64,000 bases of DNA, from positions 26,826,690 to 26,890,689 of the forward strand of contig CM032118.1 in NCBI GenBank assembly GCA_018894105.1. The letters run 5' to 3'. Below, piece by piece: positions 32,034-45,247 of the stretch. The notes below the pieces were generated by a model that searched no databases, was not told the origin of the DNA, and was given only the letters and a program-made list of their open reading frames with translations. The position numbers were made by a program, and so were the translations under genes. The stretch comes from Jacaranda mimosifolia. Lineage: Eukaryota; Streptophyta; Magnoliopsida; Lamiales; Bignoniaceae. The stretch's first letter is position 1, and every line of letters begins with the position of its first letter.

Positions 32034-34277
32034 TGAAAGATGGAGATGGATTGGGATCCAAATATTAAAACCAAAAAATGCAAAAAAAATATTAAATCAG
32101 CTCCTTCCGAAGGATCAAAATCATGCACTAAATGAGAATTAGAAGGTAGAAAATTTACTTTTATGATTGAAAACAAAGGAATTGACTAGATCACTCCAAG
32201 GACTCTTCCAATGGATGATCTACGAGCACCAATGGTTTGATCCAATTGATCCCCTTCCAAAGGTCCAAAAATTGAAAAAATTGGCACACTATTTCACCTC
32301 TAGAACAGCAAGGTTGTGACCCAAAATCACTAAAAAATTCAATCTCTAGATCATCCTAACGATCCAACAAAATCAACCACAAAACGGTTCACCAATGAAC
32401 TTCTAAGTTCCCCAAGTTTGGAACCTCTAATGTTAAGTCCACACAGCTAGGACAAGCTCTCAATCAACCTAACTATGCTAGAGAAGAGAGGATAAGGGTG
32501 ATGATAGGAGTGGTGATTTTTGGAAGAAGAAAGAGAGAAAAATAGAGGATAGAATTTTGGTGTGGTTGTTCAACACATAAATTATAACACACTTTTGGAG
32601 GGAAAATATGAGGAATGCCAACCAAGCACAAGTTGCTGCCAACCACATGGCATATTTATAGGAGAGGATGGAAGTTTTTGGATGCTTCCATCACATCCTC
32701 ATGCAAGTTAGCCAACTTGCCAAATTGTGTGTGCATTTGCATTTCATGTGCAATTGCATGTGCTTGTGCATTTACATTTCACCTTATGAAATGAAATGCC
32801 AACTTCCATAATTCAAATGGATTCTTTCATTTGATTTCCCTCTACAACTTAAATCCTCAATTTAATTAAATTAACTCTTTAATGTAATTAATTTTACTTA
32901 ACTCCTTAAGTTAATTAACTTAACTATTTAAGTTAACTAGAGTGAACTCCTTTAGTTAACTTGACTAATGAATTGTCATATGGCACCAATTAAATTAACA
33001 ATATATTTTAATTGGCTTAATTTAACTCCTTAAATTATTTAGAGTAATTTAACACTTAAATTAATCAATCCAAAATGACCAATTGAAATTAATCAACTAC
33101 TTCTCTCTAAAAACACCTGGCACTTGATTTTCTAACTTTGTAGAAAATCCCTCTTATTAAATAAGATTTTCCTTAGACTTGTGTGTGTGGCTCATTAGGT
33201 TCATCCATTCATTGATCATGGGCTCACAACTCACTGTGACATTTTGAATATTGAAATGGTCTCATTAGTTTAAACTCTTTTAAACTAATAATTTTTTCAA
33301 TTAATCTCTATTAATTGCAAAGTGCCCAATCTCCATGATAGCAAAAAGCCCATGGAGCCCAACAAATTGAATGAATGAAGTATATCATGATGAACCATTA
33401 TAGCTTACACTTACTATGCAAATACAATCCTTTCGTCTCCTATCTCCTAAAAGATACCAAGGGCAAGATATTTGTTGGCTCTTTAATAGCCTTAGTGACT
33501 ATGTCTCTACATCTAATGATCGATTCCCTATTATGACCTCAATTTTGGAAAACACCTTTTCTAAATTTTCATACTACCTTGTGCAAGGATTTCTTGGAAT
33601 CAATCATTATAGAATACATAGGGGCGTGCTTGTTCTTCACAACAATGAAGAAATGGATCCCATCTCAGATCTCGTATACCTCCATGCTTAAGTAGCATAT
33701 GCCCAATCTCAACCCCATATGACCTACTATGTGGTCAGGAAAAAGTCAAAGCATAAATATCTAAACACAAGGTTAATATAGATCCTCAGGTCTAAAAAGT
33801 AATTATATACACTACCGTAGGCTTGAGAACTTGCCACTACCGATGTGCCAGTACAACTATCTAGTGGATTCTCTTGGCGGGCCTCTAGTGAAGTTGTTCT
33901 CTAACAAGTATCGACTAACATGCATCCATATTTGACATAGATTGCCCATGAAACGGGGGAATATCCAATCCCTTAGATTATGCATCGTTAGTACAAGTCT
34001 ATCTGAATCTTAGATGCCCATTCTCATAGGATTCTTTAACTTGGAATATTTAAAATCATGACCTTCGAGACTTATTTCATGATCACCATCATATATGTGA
34101 CCAAGTCCATAGTCTTATATGGTTTAAGGGTAAGGGCTTCAACCAAATACAAGTGAAGTATAAAATGCATACGATAAACATGGCCATTTAATAAGAATAT
34201 CATTCAATCAAGATTATATCACAATTGAAGTAGTATTGTATGCCAATTCTAACTGCCTGCGGGGTATTATTCCAACA
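32034..34277 (-). repeat. 5' LTR of L2 (type I)
   Basis: The full LTR is 2244 bp with intact TG...CA ends (TGTTGGAATAAT...CTTTCA on the minus strand). It adjoins the primer site on one side and the gag of L3 on the other. It pairs with 20195-22418. Confidence 0.9.
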
Positions 34278-34934
34278 GTCGCATCCTTTTATCCTTTATA
34301 ATCTTCTTAACTCCACCAAACACCTTAAATATTTGTTTCCTTTTGAATGAAAACCTTTTTCTCCTTTTGCCCCATTTCTATTGGCCTTTAGGGCGTTTAG
34401 AGTGGGAGAGGAAACAATCATTAGAGGCTTGCCCTTATCATAGTTGTCTCTGCTAAGGCTAATACTTTGGTCAAATAAACTCAACAAGGAAGTGAGAATC
34501 AAATCCCCATAGAGATCATTGTACATCTCTACATCTAAGTTGAAGAGCTTCTTAATAAGCTAATCATCTTTAGGCCGTAGTCTAGGACACATGACTATTT
34601 AATCATCCTAGCTTGAAAAATCTCCTTTGATAACATAAACCTCTCATATGTTGTTTGCTACACAACTCTTGCAAGCAATTGACCGAGGTATGTGTTTGTG
34701 AGACTTTTGAAATTGACAGATGCCATCATGAGTTATGGGTTAGGAGGACATCCTCAACCCATTTTGTAAACATTTCACGTGTCTCTTGATCTGCATTAAT
34801 CGCTATGGGATTAGAAGCACCTTATATAGGACATATATCCATTTCTCAAAATCTAGAATGATTTTGAGGTCAATCAAGCATGATAGTTCTGCCCGATTGG
34901 TTTCCAATATAATACTTAATGGAGTTTTAACTAT
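34278..34934 (-). pseudogene. L3 gag fragment
   Basis: The start codon is ATA (34934-34932) in place of ATG. The product then reads Val-Lys-Thr-Pro-Leu-Ser-Ile-Ile-Leu-Glu-Thr-Asn, as in the other L gags. The later part contains Asp-Leu-Tyr-Gly-Asp-Leu-Ile-Leu (matching Asp-Leu-Tyr-Met-Asp-Leu-Ile-Leu of L5) and a Lys/Arg-rich tail. It has frameshifts, and it ends at the 5' LTR of L2 inside the basic region. Confidence 0.75.
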
Positions 34935-37391
34935 TCTTGAGATTTCTCAAATCTACTGGAGCAAAGAAGAGAAATAAGCATTTGATTGAATATATTATCG
35001 AAACCATGATTATGGTCTTTCAAGCATGTTTTTCTCCCAGTATTTTATCAAATTTTTTACCCTCTAAGGAATTCAGAAAATCACGTTTCCTAGTGAGAAT
35101 CATGATCCAAACGCATCATTTGTGGACCTATGGTTTGTGAGACATCCGCTATTGATCTTAAGGTAGGCAATTATTGCCAATGCATCTCTATGCAACCCTT
35201 GATGTATTTTACCTCACTTTTCATATAGACCCATGACTTATGCAACATCTGTACTACTAAGTATTAAGTCAGACCAACCAATCAATCTTTAACTATAAAC
35301 TCCACTATAACATTCCATGACTCATGAGACAATGCCATAGTAAGGTTTAAATTAAAATGCATCATATGTTGAGGAAGCAAGCATAGTTTTCCTCTAATAG
35401 AGTATCCCACGACTCGTGTGCCGACACTAAATTATAGTGGCATCTCATCTTAGCTCCCATTGGTAGAAGGCTTGTATTAATTAAAACTCATTTTAATTTG
35501 TATCCAATTTGACTTAATATTTTGCAAAATTTAGACTCTTCTAAGATGAAGGTTTTTCTTCCTTTGAAAGATCTCATCAATATTATCTTCTCTTATTTTG
35601 GTTTGTGAGACATCCGCTCTTGATCTTAAGGTAGGCAATTATTGCCAATTGCATCTCTATGCAACCTTTGATGTATTTTACCTCACTTTTCATATACACC
35701 TATGACTCATGCGACATCTGTACTACTAAGTATTAAGTCAGACTAACCAATCAATCTTTAACTATAAACTCCATTATGACATTCCATGACTCATGAGATA
35801 ATGCTATAGTAAGTTTTAAATTACAATGCATCATATGCTGAGGAAGCGAACATAGTTTTCCTTTAATAGAGTGTCTCACGACTCGTGTGCTAACACTAAA
35901 TTATAGTGGCATCTCATCTTACCTCCAATTGGTAGAAGGCTTGTATTAATTAAAACTCATTTTAATTTGTATCCAATTTGACTTAATATTTTGCAAAACT
36001 TAGACTCTTCCAAGTTGAAGGTTTTTCTTGCTTTGAAAGATCTCATCAATATTATCTTCTCTTATTTTGGTTTTCTATATCCTGACCATGCATCTCATAC
36101 ATCAATAGGATAAAGAAAGCATAAATAAGTAAATACACCTAGTATGCTTCTGGGATGGGATGACCATAAGCCTTAACCAAGTAATGCACTTAGAACTAGT
36201 AGATGTACTTAGTGGGTTGATTAAATCCTATCTATTACATAAATGTATCCCATACATTCGTGGGTCTTCAAGCCTCCTTGATCATGTTGGCCTCTTTTAT
36301 CTCCTTGCAACATTTACAAGAGAAAAGAAACCCTCACAATAGAATTCTACTCTTATAACATTTACAAGGTAGAAAATCAAGAGGCATGCAAACCCTTATT
36401 TGGTACAACCCTTTTCAAATAACTTTGAAACAAATAAAACCAATTTAAAAAGGCTCATGTTTATCCTCATTCATCATCCATCATCCATTCAATAATAAAG
36501 TGAATAATAATTAAGAATTGACATTCAATTCATCCAATTAAATACTTATCTTATAAATAATTAATTAATAGGGAAAAATAAGCATAACTCTTTATGCATC
36601 TCATATTTGCACTAACTTGAAGATTAACTTAAATTTGACTTTAACAGAAAGCAAAAATGTCAAACATAATCTTGGGTACTTGCACAACAATTGTACGTAA
36701 AAATGTATGGAAAAATCAAGTTTAGGATGGCAAAAAAGCACAAAACGACAAACTGATCATGCTTAGACAGCCATGGGTAGGCCTACTGTGTAGCTGGCTG
36801 CCTAGCAGGCTACTCGGGTGCTATAACTACAGTGCCTGTGCTGCCCAACCAAGGGACTGGTCGGCCAACATGGGCTCTATCATAAGGTGCCTAGGTCACT
36901 GTTTTGCCCTGTTTTTACTCTTTTGCCATCCCAAATCTTATGGACACTTCCATAAACCCATTCCATATATTTTATGACAAATTTTGAGGTTATAAAAACC
37001 TTTAAGACTAGAAAATTAAAGTGCTCAAATTGCTTCAAAAATCAAATCTAAGGAAGAATTACTATTCTTCAAACACCTTCAGGACATCCAATCAAATTGG
37101 ATCCAAAAAATTTCCAAGATACTTCTAAGAAATTATCAACATTCTAAATCAACATTTAACATCATCTAATGCAAAATCAGCATTTAACATAATAAAATTT
37201 AAATTAAAACTCATGCTAACGTATGTAATTCACAATTAAGCACATATTGACATATTTCATTCAACACATCAAGAGCCATTTACAAAATCATCCAAACAGT
37301 CAAATTCATCAGTTGAACTAAGTATTTGGAGATCTAAAATCAATCCATCACATGAATCAATTCAATTAAATCCTATTTTAGGCATGAAGAT
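34935..37391 (-). other. L3 untranslated leader
   Basis: About 2.46 kb long against ~2 kb in L2 and L5. The excess is accounted for by the 468-bp tandem duplication at 35133-36069. The GC island is at 36757-36905. No gene is present. Confidence 0.75.
35133..36069 (-). repeat. 468-bp tandem duplication in the L3 leader
   Basis: Unit 1 (35133-35600) and unit 2 (35601-36069) are head to tail, both opening GTTTGTGAGACATCCGCT and ending TCTTCTCTTATTTTG. They differ by scattered substitutions and single-base indels, so the duplication is not recent. Each unit carries three of the four short leader motifs. Confidence 0.95.
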
Positions 37392-37404
37392 GGCTTCGAT
37401 ACCA
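37392..37404 (-). promoter_or_regulatory. primer-binding site of L3
   Basis: On the minus strand TGGTATCGAAGCC, one change from the L2 and L5 site, two bases from the LTR end (TA for TG at the terminus). Confidence 0.85.
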
Positions 37405-37751
37405 CTTAAAAAAGGGATATGGTTTAGGATCAATAATAAAGCCAAAAAAGGCAAAAATAAAATAATCATCTTCTTTATAGGGATCAACTACATGCCAAAA
37501 ATAAGGATTAGAAGGCTAAAAATTATGTATGATCACAAGATTCAAAGGAATAAACTAGATCACTCCAAGGACTCCGCCAATGGATGATCTACAAGCACCA
37601 ACACCTTGATCCAATTGCTCCCCATCCAAGGCTCCAAAAATCAGCAAAACTTGGAACATTTTCACCATTTGAACAGAAATATATAGGCCCAAAATCACTA
37701 AAAAATTCAGCTACTTGGTTGCCCAATTGTAGCACCAAAATTGGCCGAAAA

Positions 37752-39936
37752 TGAAGTCACATGTAGCCGTAGGATCCAATAATCAAAGCATTAAAAATGA
37801 AAATTAACTAGGCTACACATGATAAAAAGGATCTAAACATACCATTGATTTAGATTTTGTATGAGGATTTCCTTGTTCTGCTCAAAAAACCAAGGAAGCT
37901 AGAAGAAAGCTTTTGACTCTTCAAAACTACCTTTTACCAGCGCAGCAGAGTAGCGACCCAATTTCCCTAATCAAATCATTTTTTTTTTGAGCTGAAAATT
38001 TTAATGGAACTCAAAAACACCCTACTTGATCTACAGTCCAAAATTTAGCTCAATTAGAACTTAGAAAGGTCACCCAGAACTGCTTTCAAGTCGCTGCTAG
38101 AAATTGGATCTCCAAAGGCGAGCAATCCAATTGTCTTGCCTCTAACATTAAGATCCACCGATGCAATAAACTATTCTCCTAAATAATAGCTAGAGAATCT
38201 AGATAAGATACAGAATGATAAAGGCTTGATTTGGAGGTAGGAGAAGAAAATAAAGTGAAGTTTCAACACATGATGCAACACTTGAAGATTTGAGGGAAAA
38301 GTGGAGAGAATCTAATTCTTCACACTTGTTGCTAGATTGCTGCCCCTCTCTCCCTCTATATCTACATATAAAGTGAGAATGGTGTGGTGCCAAGGTGGCA
38401 TCACACCTTCCTCAAGGGGTGACTGCCAACTTGTCATTGCAAGTTGACATTCAATTTGAATTTGAATTTTGTGTGAATCTAAATTTCATTTGAAATCTTC
38501 TCTTCATCTCATGAAATATCATCCAAATAAATTCTATTTTATACAAAATGAACATTTCATTTGAATTTTCTCTCCAAAATTAATTCTCCATTTTAATTAA
38601 ATTAAACTCTTTTAATTTAATTAATTACCTTGACTTAACTCTTTAAGTCAACTAGCTTAACACTTTAAACGATTGTTAACTTAACCCTTTAAGTTGACCA
38701 ATTGATAGTCATGTGGTACCAAATAATTAACTCTTTAATTATTGTCTCAATTTAACTCCATAAATTAATTAGATCAATTTAACAATTAAATTGATCAAGC
38801 CAAAAATGACTACAACATTTGTGTTAATCGGCCAACGTCCAAATCAGTCATGTAGGAACATTCCTAACTCTTAGAAAATTCTCCTTCATTGCCTAGGATA
38901 TGCAATTAGTTTTTGTGTATGACCCGTTAGGTTGTACCACTCATTGGACATGGGCTCACAACTCTTTGTCACTTTGGAATATCAAATATTCAATATAGTT
39001 TAAACTTATTTAAACTAATCTACTTAATTCAATTAATCTCTATTAATTGAAGAGTACCCAATCTCCATGGTCGATGTCCAACCTGAAGCCCATGAAACCC
39101 AACTGGATGGCCGAGATGAATGCTTTTGGAGAACCATTCTATCTCTACGTGTACCATGCAAATACGGTCCTTCCATCTCCCATCTCCCGAAAGAGGCCTA
39201 GGGCAAGATATTTGTCAGCTCCCTAATAGTATTGATACTATGTCTCTATTCTCAATGTTCGATTCCCTTTATGATCTCATCTTTGGAAAAATCCTTTTTC
39301 AAATTATCATACTACCTTGTGCAAGGATTTCATAGAATCAACCATTATAGAATACATAGGAGATATACTCGCCCTTCGCAGCAACGAGAAGTCGGATCCT
39401 ATCTTAGATCTCATAAACCTCCTTGTCTAAGTAGCTCATACCTAATCTCCACCCAAATGACCTACTACGTGGCCAAGGAAAGGCCAAAGTATGAAGACCT
39501 AAATATAACGTTAAATGGATCCTTAGGTCAAAGGACTAATTATATGTACTAGCGTAAGCTGGAAAACTTGCCACTAATGACTTGCCATTATGGCTACCAG
39601 TAGATTCTTCAGGTGGGTCTTCAGTGCATTGTTCGTTAACAAGCACTCACTAACATGCACATACATCTCATATGGCATTGCTCATGAAACGAAGCAATAT
39701 CCAGCTCTTTAGATTAATGCATCGTTAGTGCAAGTCTGTCCGGATCTTAGATGCCCTTAGTCTCATAAGATCTTATGACTTGGAAGTTTTTTAAAATCAC
39801 GACTGTGTAAGATTTATTTCATGATCACCACCTAGTGCGTGACTAAGTCCCATTGTCTTGTATGATTAAGGGCCTCAACCAAATGCCAGTGAAGTAAATA
39901 TGTGTATAAGATAAAGATTGCCATTTAAAGAATATT
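37752..39936 (-). repeat. 3' LTR of L4 (type II), truncated at its U3 end
   Basis: It begins TGAAGTCAC, as does S5, and holds the AT-rich tract (38590-38790) and the shared U3 part. It breaks off at 39936, where RT coding sequence (Ser-Met-Lys-Asp-Leu-Gly-Glu region) takes over, so about 100 bases including the TG end are lost. Confidence 0.8.
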
Positions 39937-42913
39937 TCTCCCAAATCCTTCATGGAGAAGTGAGTATATAACCATGTTTTGGTATACTCTAACATTTCTC
40001 TTTCATTCCCAATCAGAAGAATGTCATCAACATAAAGCACAGTAAACCGTATGCTATCCCCACTAGCCTTCTTGTACACACAAGGTTTATATACATTTTT
40101 GACCAAGCCAAACGATTTGATTGTCTTGTCAAAATGTATGTTCCAACTTTTGGATGCCGTTTGAGTCCATAAATGGATCTCTGGAGTTTACAAGCCTTTC
40201 ACTCACTCCTCTTGGATGTAAAACCTTGTGGTTGCTCCATATAGATTTCTTCTTCAATGCTTTTATTGAGGAAAATGATTTTCACATCCATTTGCCATAT
40301 CTCATAGTCATAATATGTGGTTATGCCAAGTAAAATCTGAATGGACTTAGGCATTGCAATTGGTGAAAAGGTTTCATCTAATTCAATACTGGGTCTTTGA
40401 GTGTAACCTTTTGCTACTAGTTGCACCTTAAAGGTCATAATCTCTCCATTGACTCCTCACTTTTGCTTATAGATCCACTTGCAACCTATGGGAATAATTC
40501 CCTTCAGTAGATCTATCAAAATCCATTATTTGTTGGAGTACATGGAGTCCATTTCGGATTTTATGGCGTCATGGAAATATCTCGAGTCTATGTCCAACAT
40601 AGCTTCCTCATAGGTCTTCGGATCACTATCCTATTGGCCCATCTCATGAAGAAATCCGAACCTCGGGTTATTTCTTGATTCGGTCTGACCTTCTCAAAGG
40701 TTGTGTGTGAGGCCCTTGTTGATCATTTGTTTCCACCACTTGTAGGATTTGTTGATCATCTTAAACTTCATCAAGTTCAACAACAATACCATTTCTATCT
40801 AATAGAAATTCCTTCTCAAAAAGTGGGTGTTCCTAGAGACAAATGCCTTTTGTTCCGAGGGATCATGAAGTAATAACCTAAGGATTCTCTTAGGTATCCC
40901 ACAAACTTGCACAAAGTAGATCTGCTATCTAACTTTTCTCTTACTAACTACTTCATGTAAGCGGAAGACCCCCAAATCTTAAGGTAATGGTAAGAGGGTA
41001 CTTTTCCATACCATATCTCATGCGATATTTTTGGCACTGACTTTGAGGATACTAGATTGAGTAGCCTTGCAACTATTTCTAAGGTATATCCCCAAAAGGA
41101 TATAGGCACATCCGAAAAGGTCATCATGGAATGTACTATGTCCAACAAGGTACAATTTCTCCTCTTGGCTACTCCATTATGCTGGGGTATGCCAGGTGGA
41201 GTTCATTGAGAGAGAATCCCATTCTCTTTTAGATAACCCAAGAATTTGGTAGTTAAGTATTCTTCCCCTCGGTTCGATTGAAGATCTTTAATGCTAAGTC
41301 CCTTTTGCCTTTCTACTTCATTCCTATACTTTTTGAACTTTTCAAAGGCTTTGGACTTGTACTTCATAAAATACATATGTCTGAATAAACTATAATCATT
41401 AGTGAAGGTGATGAAGTATGAATAGCCTTCTCTCGCACTAACTCTTAGTGGACTACAAACATCCGTATACATCAAATCGAAAGGACTTGTGGTGCACTCT
41501 TTTTGTTCTACAAAAGGAGCTTTGGTCATTTTTCCCTTCAAACAAGATTCACAAGTAGGAAGGTCCTCAATGCCACTAATACTTAGTACTTTGACAGCTT
41601 CTAACTTGTTCATCCTACTTTTAGAAATATGTCCAAATCTAGCATGTCAAATTATGGTATATTCTTGGTTATCTAATTTTCTTTTACTTGATTAAATGTG
41701 CATAAGTAAAGGTTGAGAATCAAGTATGTACAATCTATTATATAATATACCTTATACAATTAAAGAACCATTTTTTAATGCTTTTAACATCCTATTTGAT
41801 ATTGAAAAATCATATCCTTCATTATCAAGAACATGAATAGAAATAACATTTTTCACAAGATTGGGTACATAATAAATCGGATCAAGTATAGTGCAAGCAT
41901 TTCCCAAGTCTAACTTGATTACAACTTAAACCATGGTGGCAACTCTTACTCCATTTCCAAGGCGAAGGATTATATCCCTTTCACGAAGACTCTTTTTTCT
42001 TTCCATACCCTGTAACAAATTACATAGGTGAGAACTACATGCAGTATTAAATACCCATGAGGAAAAAGTAGTCATCAAGTGCACTTCAATAAAGTACATA
42101 CCCTTCTCGAGGGTTGCAAGGTAAGCTTTGTAATTCCTTATCCAATGCCTCTTGTCACCACAATGGAAATAATTGGCATTGATTTTATTTTCTTTCTTGC
42201 TCTTCACTCTCTTTGAACTTTTCAAAGGTTGCTTCCCTTTGGAGGAAGAACTTATTTTCTTCTTACCTCCCTTAGGGCCTTTTGACTTTGAGAAGGAAGC
42301 AAGTATAAGAGGTTTTCTCTTTTTCATGGTTGCCTCGGTGGTCATAAGCATGTTCACCAATTTGTTGATCGTCATCTCTTGCTTGGATATATTAAAGTTC
42401 ACAACGAATTGATCAAATGAAGAATGTAATGATTGTAGAATCAAATCCATGTAGAGATCATTGTCCATCACAACATTAAGTTGTCCAAGCTTTTCGATGA
42501 GTCCATTCATCTTAAGCCCATGATCATGGACGTTCGAATCCTCAACCATCCTTAACCTAAAGAACTCTCTAAATAAATCGAACCTTTTGTGTCTAGTTTG
42601 TACACTATACAACTCTTGTAGGCATATATGTATCTCATTTGCATGCTTCATATGCTCATGAGTTTTTTGGAGCTCATTGGTCATGGAAGCCATCATGAGG
42701 CATCTTGCTTGTAGATCATCATCTACAAACTTAGTGAACAATTCACTCTCCTCATTCGTGGTGTCATCACCCAACGTGTCCAGCAGACTTTGATGAAGGA
42801 CGTAGGTCCTATTTTCGGAGCCAAGAATGATTTTGAGATTTCTCAACTAATCGCGGAAGTTTGACCTAAAAAGTTTATTAGTTTCCAAAAGTGTGAAGTG
42901 GATTCTTAGCCGT
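39937..42913 (-). pseudogene. L4 gag-pol
   Basis: The start codon position reads ACG (42913-42911). Gag is open for 306 codons (42846-41926), with Met-Ala-Ser-Met-Thr-Asn-Glu-Leu and Asp-Leu-Tyr-Met-Asp-Leu-Ile-Leu-Gln. The CCHC knuckle (near 42150) has Tyr for the first and last Cys. The protease reads Asn-Thr-Ala-Cys-Ser-Ser-His, so the catalytic Asp is lost. The GAG-pre-integrase Cys-Glu-Ser-Cys and the integrase segment to Gln-Ser-Asn-Arg-Gly-Glu follow (41613-41203), then Gly-Tyr-Thr-Gln-Arg and an intact Tyr-Val-Asp-Asp RT box (near 40040). It ends at Lys-Asp-Leu-Gly-Glu, where the LTR is fused. Confidence 0.85.
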
Positions 42914-43007
42914 TTTATTTTGAAGATTTTGAAAATCTACAAGAGGCAAAAAGAAGAGCATAAGCATATGATTGAATATTGATATTGAAAAGAAAAAAAA
43001 TATGTTC

Positions 43008-45247
43008 TGAAGGCAAGAGTAGCATTAGGATCCATAAATTAAAACTTCATAAGCTTGAAAATAACTAAGCTACTCAAGCTACCAAGGATCTAGTCATGCT
43101 ATAGATCTGGATTAGGATTTAGAATTACCTCTTGTAGCTCAAAAACAAGGAGAAGATCAACTATCTCTCACGAGTCCAGAAATTGTTCGAAACTGGCACA
43201 GCGAAAGATGGCAACGCTTGCCCAGGCTACACTGCTCCAAAAATCATGAAATTAAATTGGAACACCTCCACACATAGGGGAAGCTACTATGAAAAATTGG
43301 ATCCAAAAATCCTTCTGGATCACTCCATAAAAAATTGGCAACCGAAAGCTGCTGTAGGTAGATCTCCAAAACTGAGCAAGTCAAGTGCCTTGCCTCTATT
43401 GATATTATCCACACACCAAACAATCTTCCAATTTCCACTCACTAGAAGCTAGAGTCAGAGAGGAGAAAATAAGGTAGAGGAGGTCGATTTTTAGGTTGGG
43501 AAGAAGAAGAAATGCAAAGCTTCAACTCATGATGCAATGCATAGAGAGAGAAATTTTGGAGGGAATGCAATAATCTAATTCTCACACTTTTCAACAATTA
43601 ATTTTGAATTTTGCATGCTCTCTATATCTATATATAGAGGGTGGAAGTTGTGATGCCAGTTGGCATCACACCTTCCTCAAGGTGACTGCCCAAGTGGCAT
43701 GATAAGTTGGTAAAATTCAAATTCAAGTCTTACTTGAATTTCATGTGCATTTCAATTTCATTTGAAATCTAATTCCAAATTAATTAGGATGCTAATTTAA
43801 ATAAACACTTCATTTAAATTTTTCCTCCAAAATTTATTCTTTCCATTAATTAAATTAAACACTTTAATTTAATTAATTAACCTTTGATTTAACACTTAAA
43901 TCACATAATCTTAACTCTTAAGCTTAATTTAGTCAACTTAACTATTTAAATCAACTTGTCCAATTGATGGTCAACATGGTACCAAATAATTAACTCCTTA
44001 ATTATTGGTCTAATTTAACTCTTAAATTAGTTGATTAATTTAATATTTAAATTAATCAAACCAAATTGACCGTTGGATTGGATAATTGAAAATCGGTCAC
44101 CAAAGAGGTGAATTTTCTAACACTTAGAAAATTACTCTACCAATTTTCGAAGCTATTTGGCTTTTGTGTGTGACCCAATATGTTCTACGATTCATTGGAC
44201 ATAGGCTCACAACTCTTTGTGACTTTTGAATATCTTATATTCATTTAAGTTTAAAACTCTTTTGAACTAATCGACTCAATTCAATTAATCTCATTAATTG
44301 AAGAATACCCAATCTCCATGGTCAATGTCCAACCTCAAGCCCATGGAGCCCAACTAATTGGCCGAAATGAATATTCTAGAGAACCATCATAGCTTCACGC
44401 TTACTATGCAAATACAGTCATTTCGTCTCCTATCTCCCAAAAGAGGCCTAGGGCAAGATATTTGCCGACTCGCTAATAGCCTTGATACTATGTCTCTATT
44501 CTTAATGTTCGATTCCCTTGTGTGACTTAACCTTTCGAAAACTCCTTTTCCAAATTGTCACACCACCTTGCGCAAGGATTTCTTAGAATCAATTATTATA
44601 GAACACATAGGAGATGCACTTGCCCTTCAAAAAAGCGAGGAGTCGGATTCCATCTTAGATCTTTCAAACCTCTATGCCAAATAGCTCATACCTAATCTCA
44701 ACTCGAAAGACCCGCTAAGTGGTCAAGGAGTAGTCAAAGAATGAGGATCGAACACAAGGTTACCATGGATCCTCAGGTCAGAGGATTAATAATATGCACT
44801 AACGTAAGTGGAAGAATTAACCAGTGTAGACTTGCTAGTACAGCTATCTAGTGGATTCTCCAGAGGGTCTTTAGTGCCTTGTTCTCTAACAAGCTCCCAC
44901 TAACATGCACCCGTATCTCATACAGATTGCTCATGGAATGGAGCAATATCCAACTCTTGGATTTATGCATCGTTAGTGCATATCTATCCAGATCTCAAAT
45001 GCCCTATCTTATTAGATCCTATAACTTGGAAGATTTAAGATCATGATCGTGTAAGACTTATTCTATAGTCACTAGACTAAGTCCGATAGTCATGTATGAT
45101 CTAAGGGCTTCATCCAAATGCAAGTGAAGTAATATTAAGCATAAAATAAAGGTGGTCATATAAAGAATATCATTCAATCAAGATTGTTTTACAAGGAAAT
45201 AACTTTTCAAGGCCAATCCTATTGGCTTGCCGGACACTATTCCAACG
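43008..45247 (-). mobile_element. solo LTR S4 (type II) in the L4 leader
   Basis: A 2240-bp LTR starting TGAAGG and ending TCCAACG (last base G for A) is flanked by TGTTC on both sides (43003-43007, 45248-45252). Removing it restores the leader sequence seen uninterrupted in L6 (55095-55125). It holds a TATA hairpin at 43620-43639 and the AT-rich tract at 43850-44060. Confidence 0.95.
43620..43639 (-). promoter_or_regulatory. hairpin-borne TATA box of S4
   Basis: Perfect 8-base arms CTCTATAT and ATATAGAG surround a four-base loop. The same string is at 57549-57568 in L6. Confidence 0.7.

Larger units (their letters stand above)
20195..34277 (-). mobile_element. copia element L2, near-complete, hosting two solo LTRs
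   Basis: This is the only element in the window with every structural part. In minus-strand order: 5' LTR 34277-32034, primer site 32031-32019, leader 32018-30045, gag-pol 30044-29418, 27778-24818 and 22573-22432, PPT 22431-22419, and 3' LTR 22418-20195. The coding sequence is broken by solo LTRs S2 (22574-24817) and S3 (27779-29417), and the frames resume on the far side of each. The two LTRs share subfamily markers and look roughly 90% alike by eye, so the insertion is old. The outer end of the 3' LTR lacks about 20 bases where it meets L1. The 5' LTR abuts L3 gag, so the flanks do not match and a later deletion or rearrangement is implied. Confidence 0.8.
34278..37751 (-). mobile_element. 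copia element L3, gag start, leader and partial 5' LTR
   Basis: L3 survives as a gag fragment (34278-34934), a leader with an internal tandem duplication, a primer site (37392-37404) and the first 345 bases of a type I 5' LTR (37407-37751). L2 interrupts its gag and the 3' LTR of L4 interrupts its LTR. The continuation of gag-pol and of the LTR is not found elsewhere in the window. Confidence 0.8.

Noticed and set aside
33416..33691. 91-codon ORF, with relatives at 39120-39552, 46508-46819 and 17947-18387
   Set aside because: These recur because they are the shared U3 part of the LTRs; frames and stops differ between copies, so no conserved protein.
43008..45247. Reading S4 as the 5' LTR of L4
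   Set aside because: No primer site adjoins it, the TGTTC duplication flanks it, and L4 leader continues on its far side.
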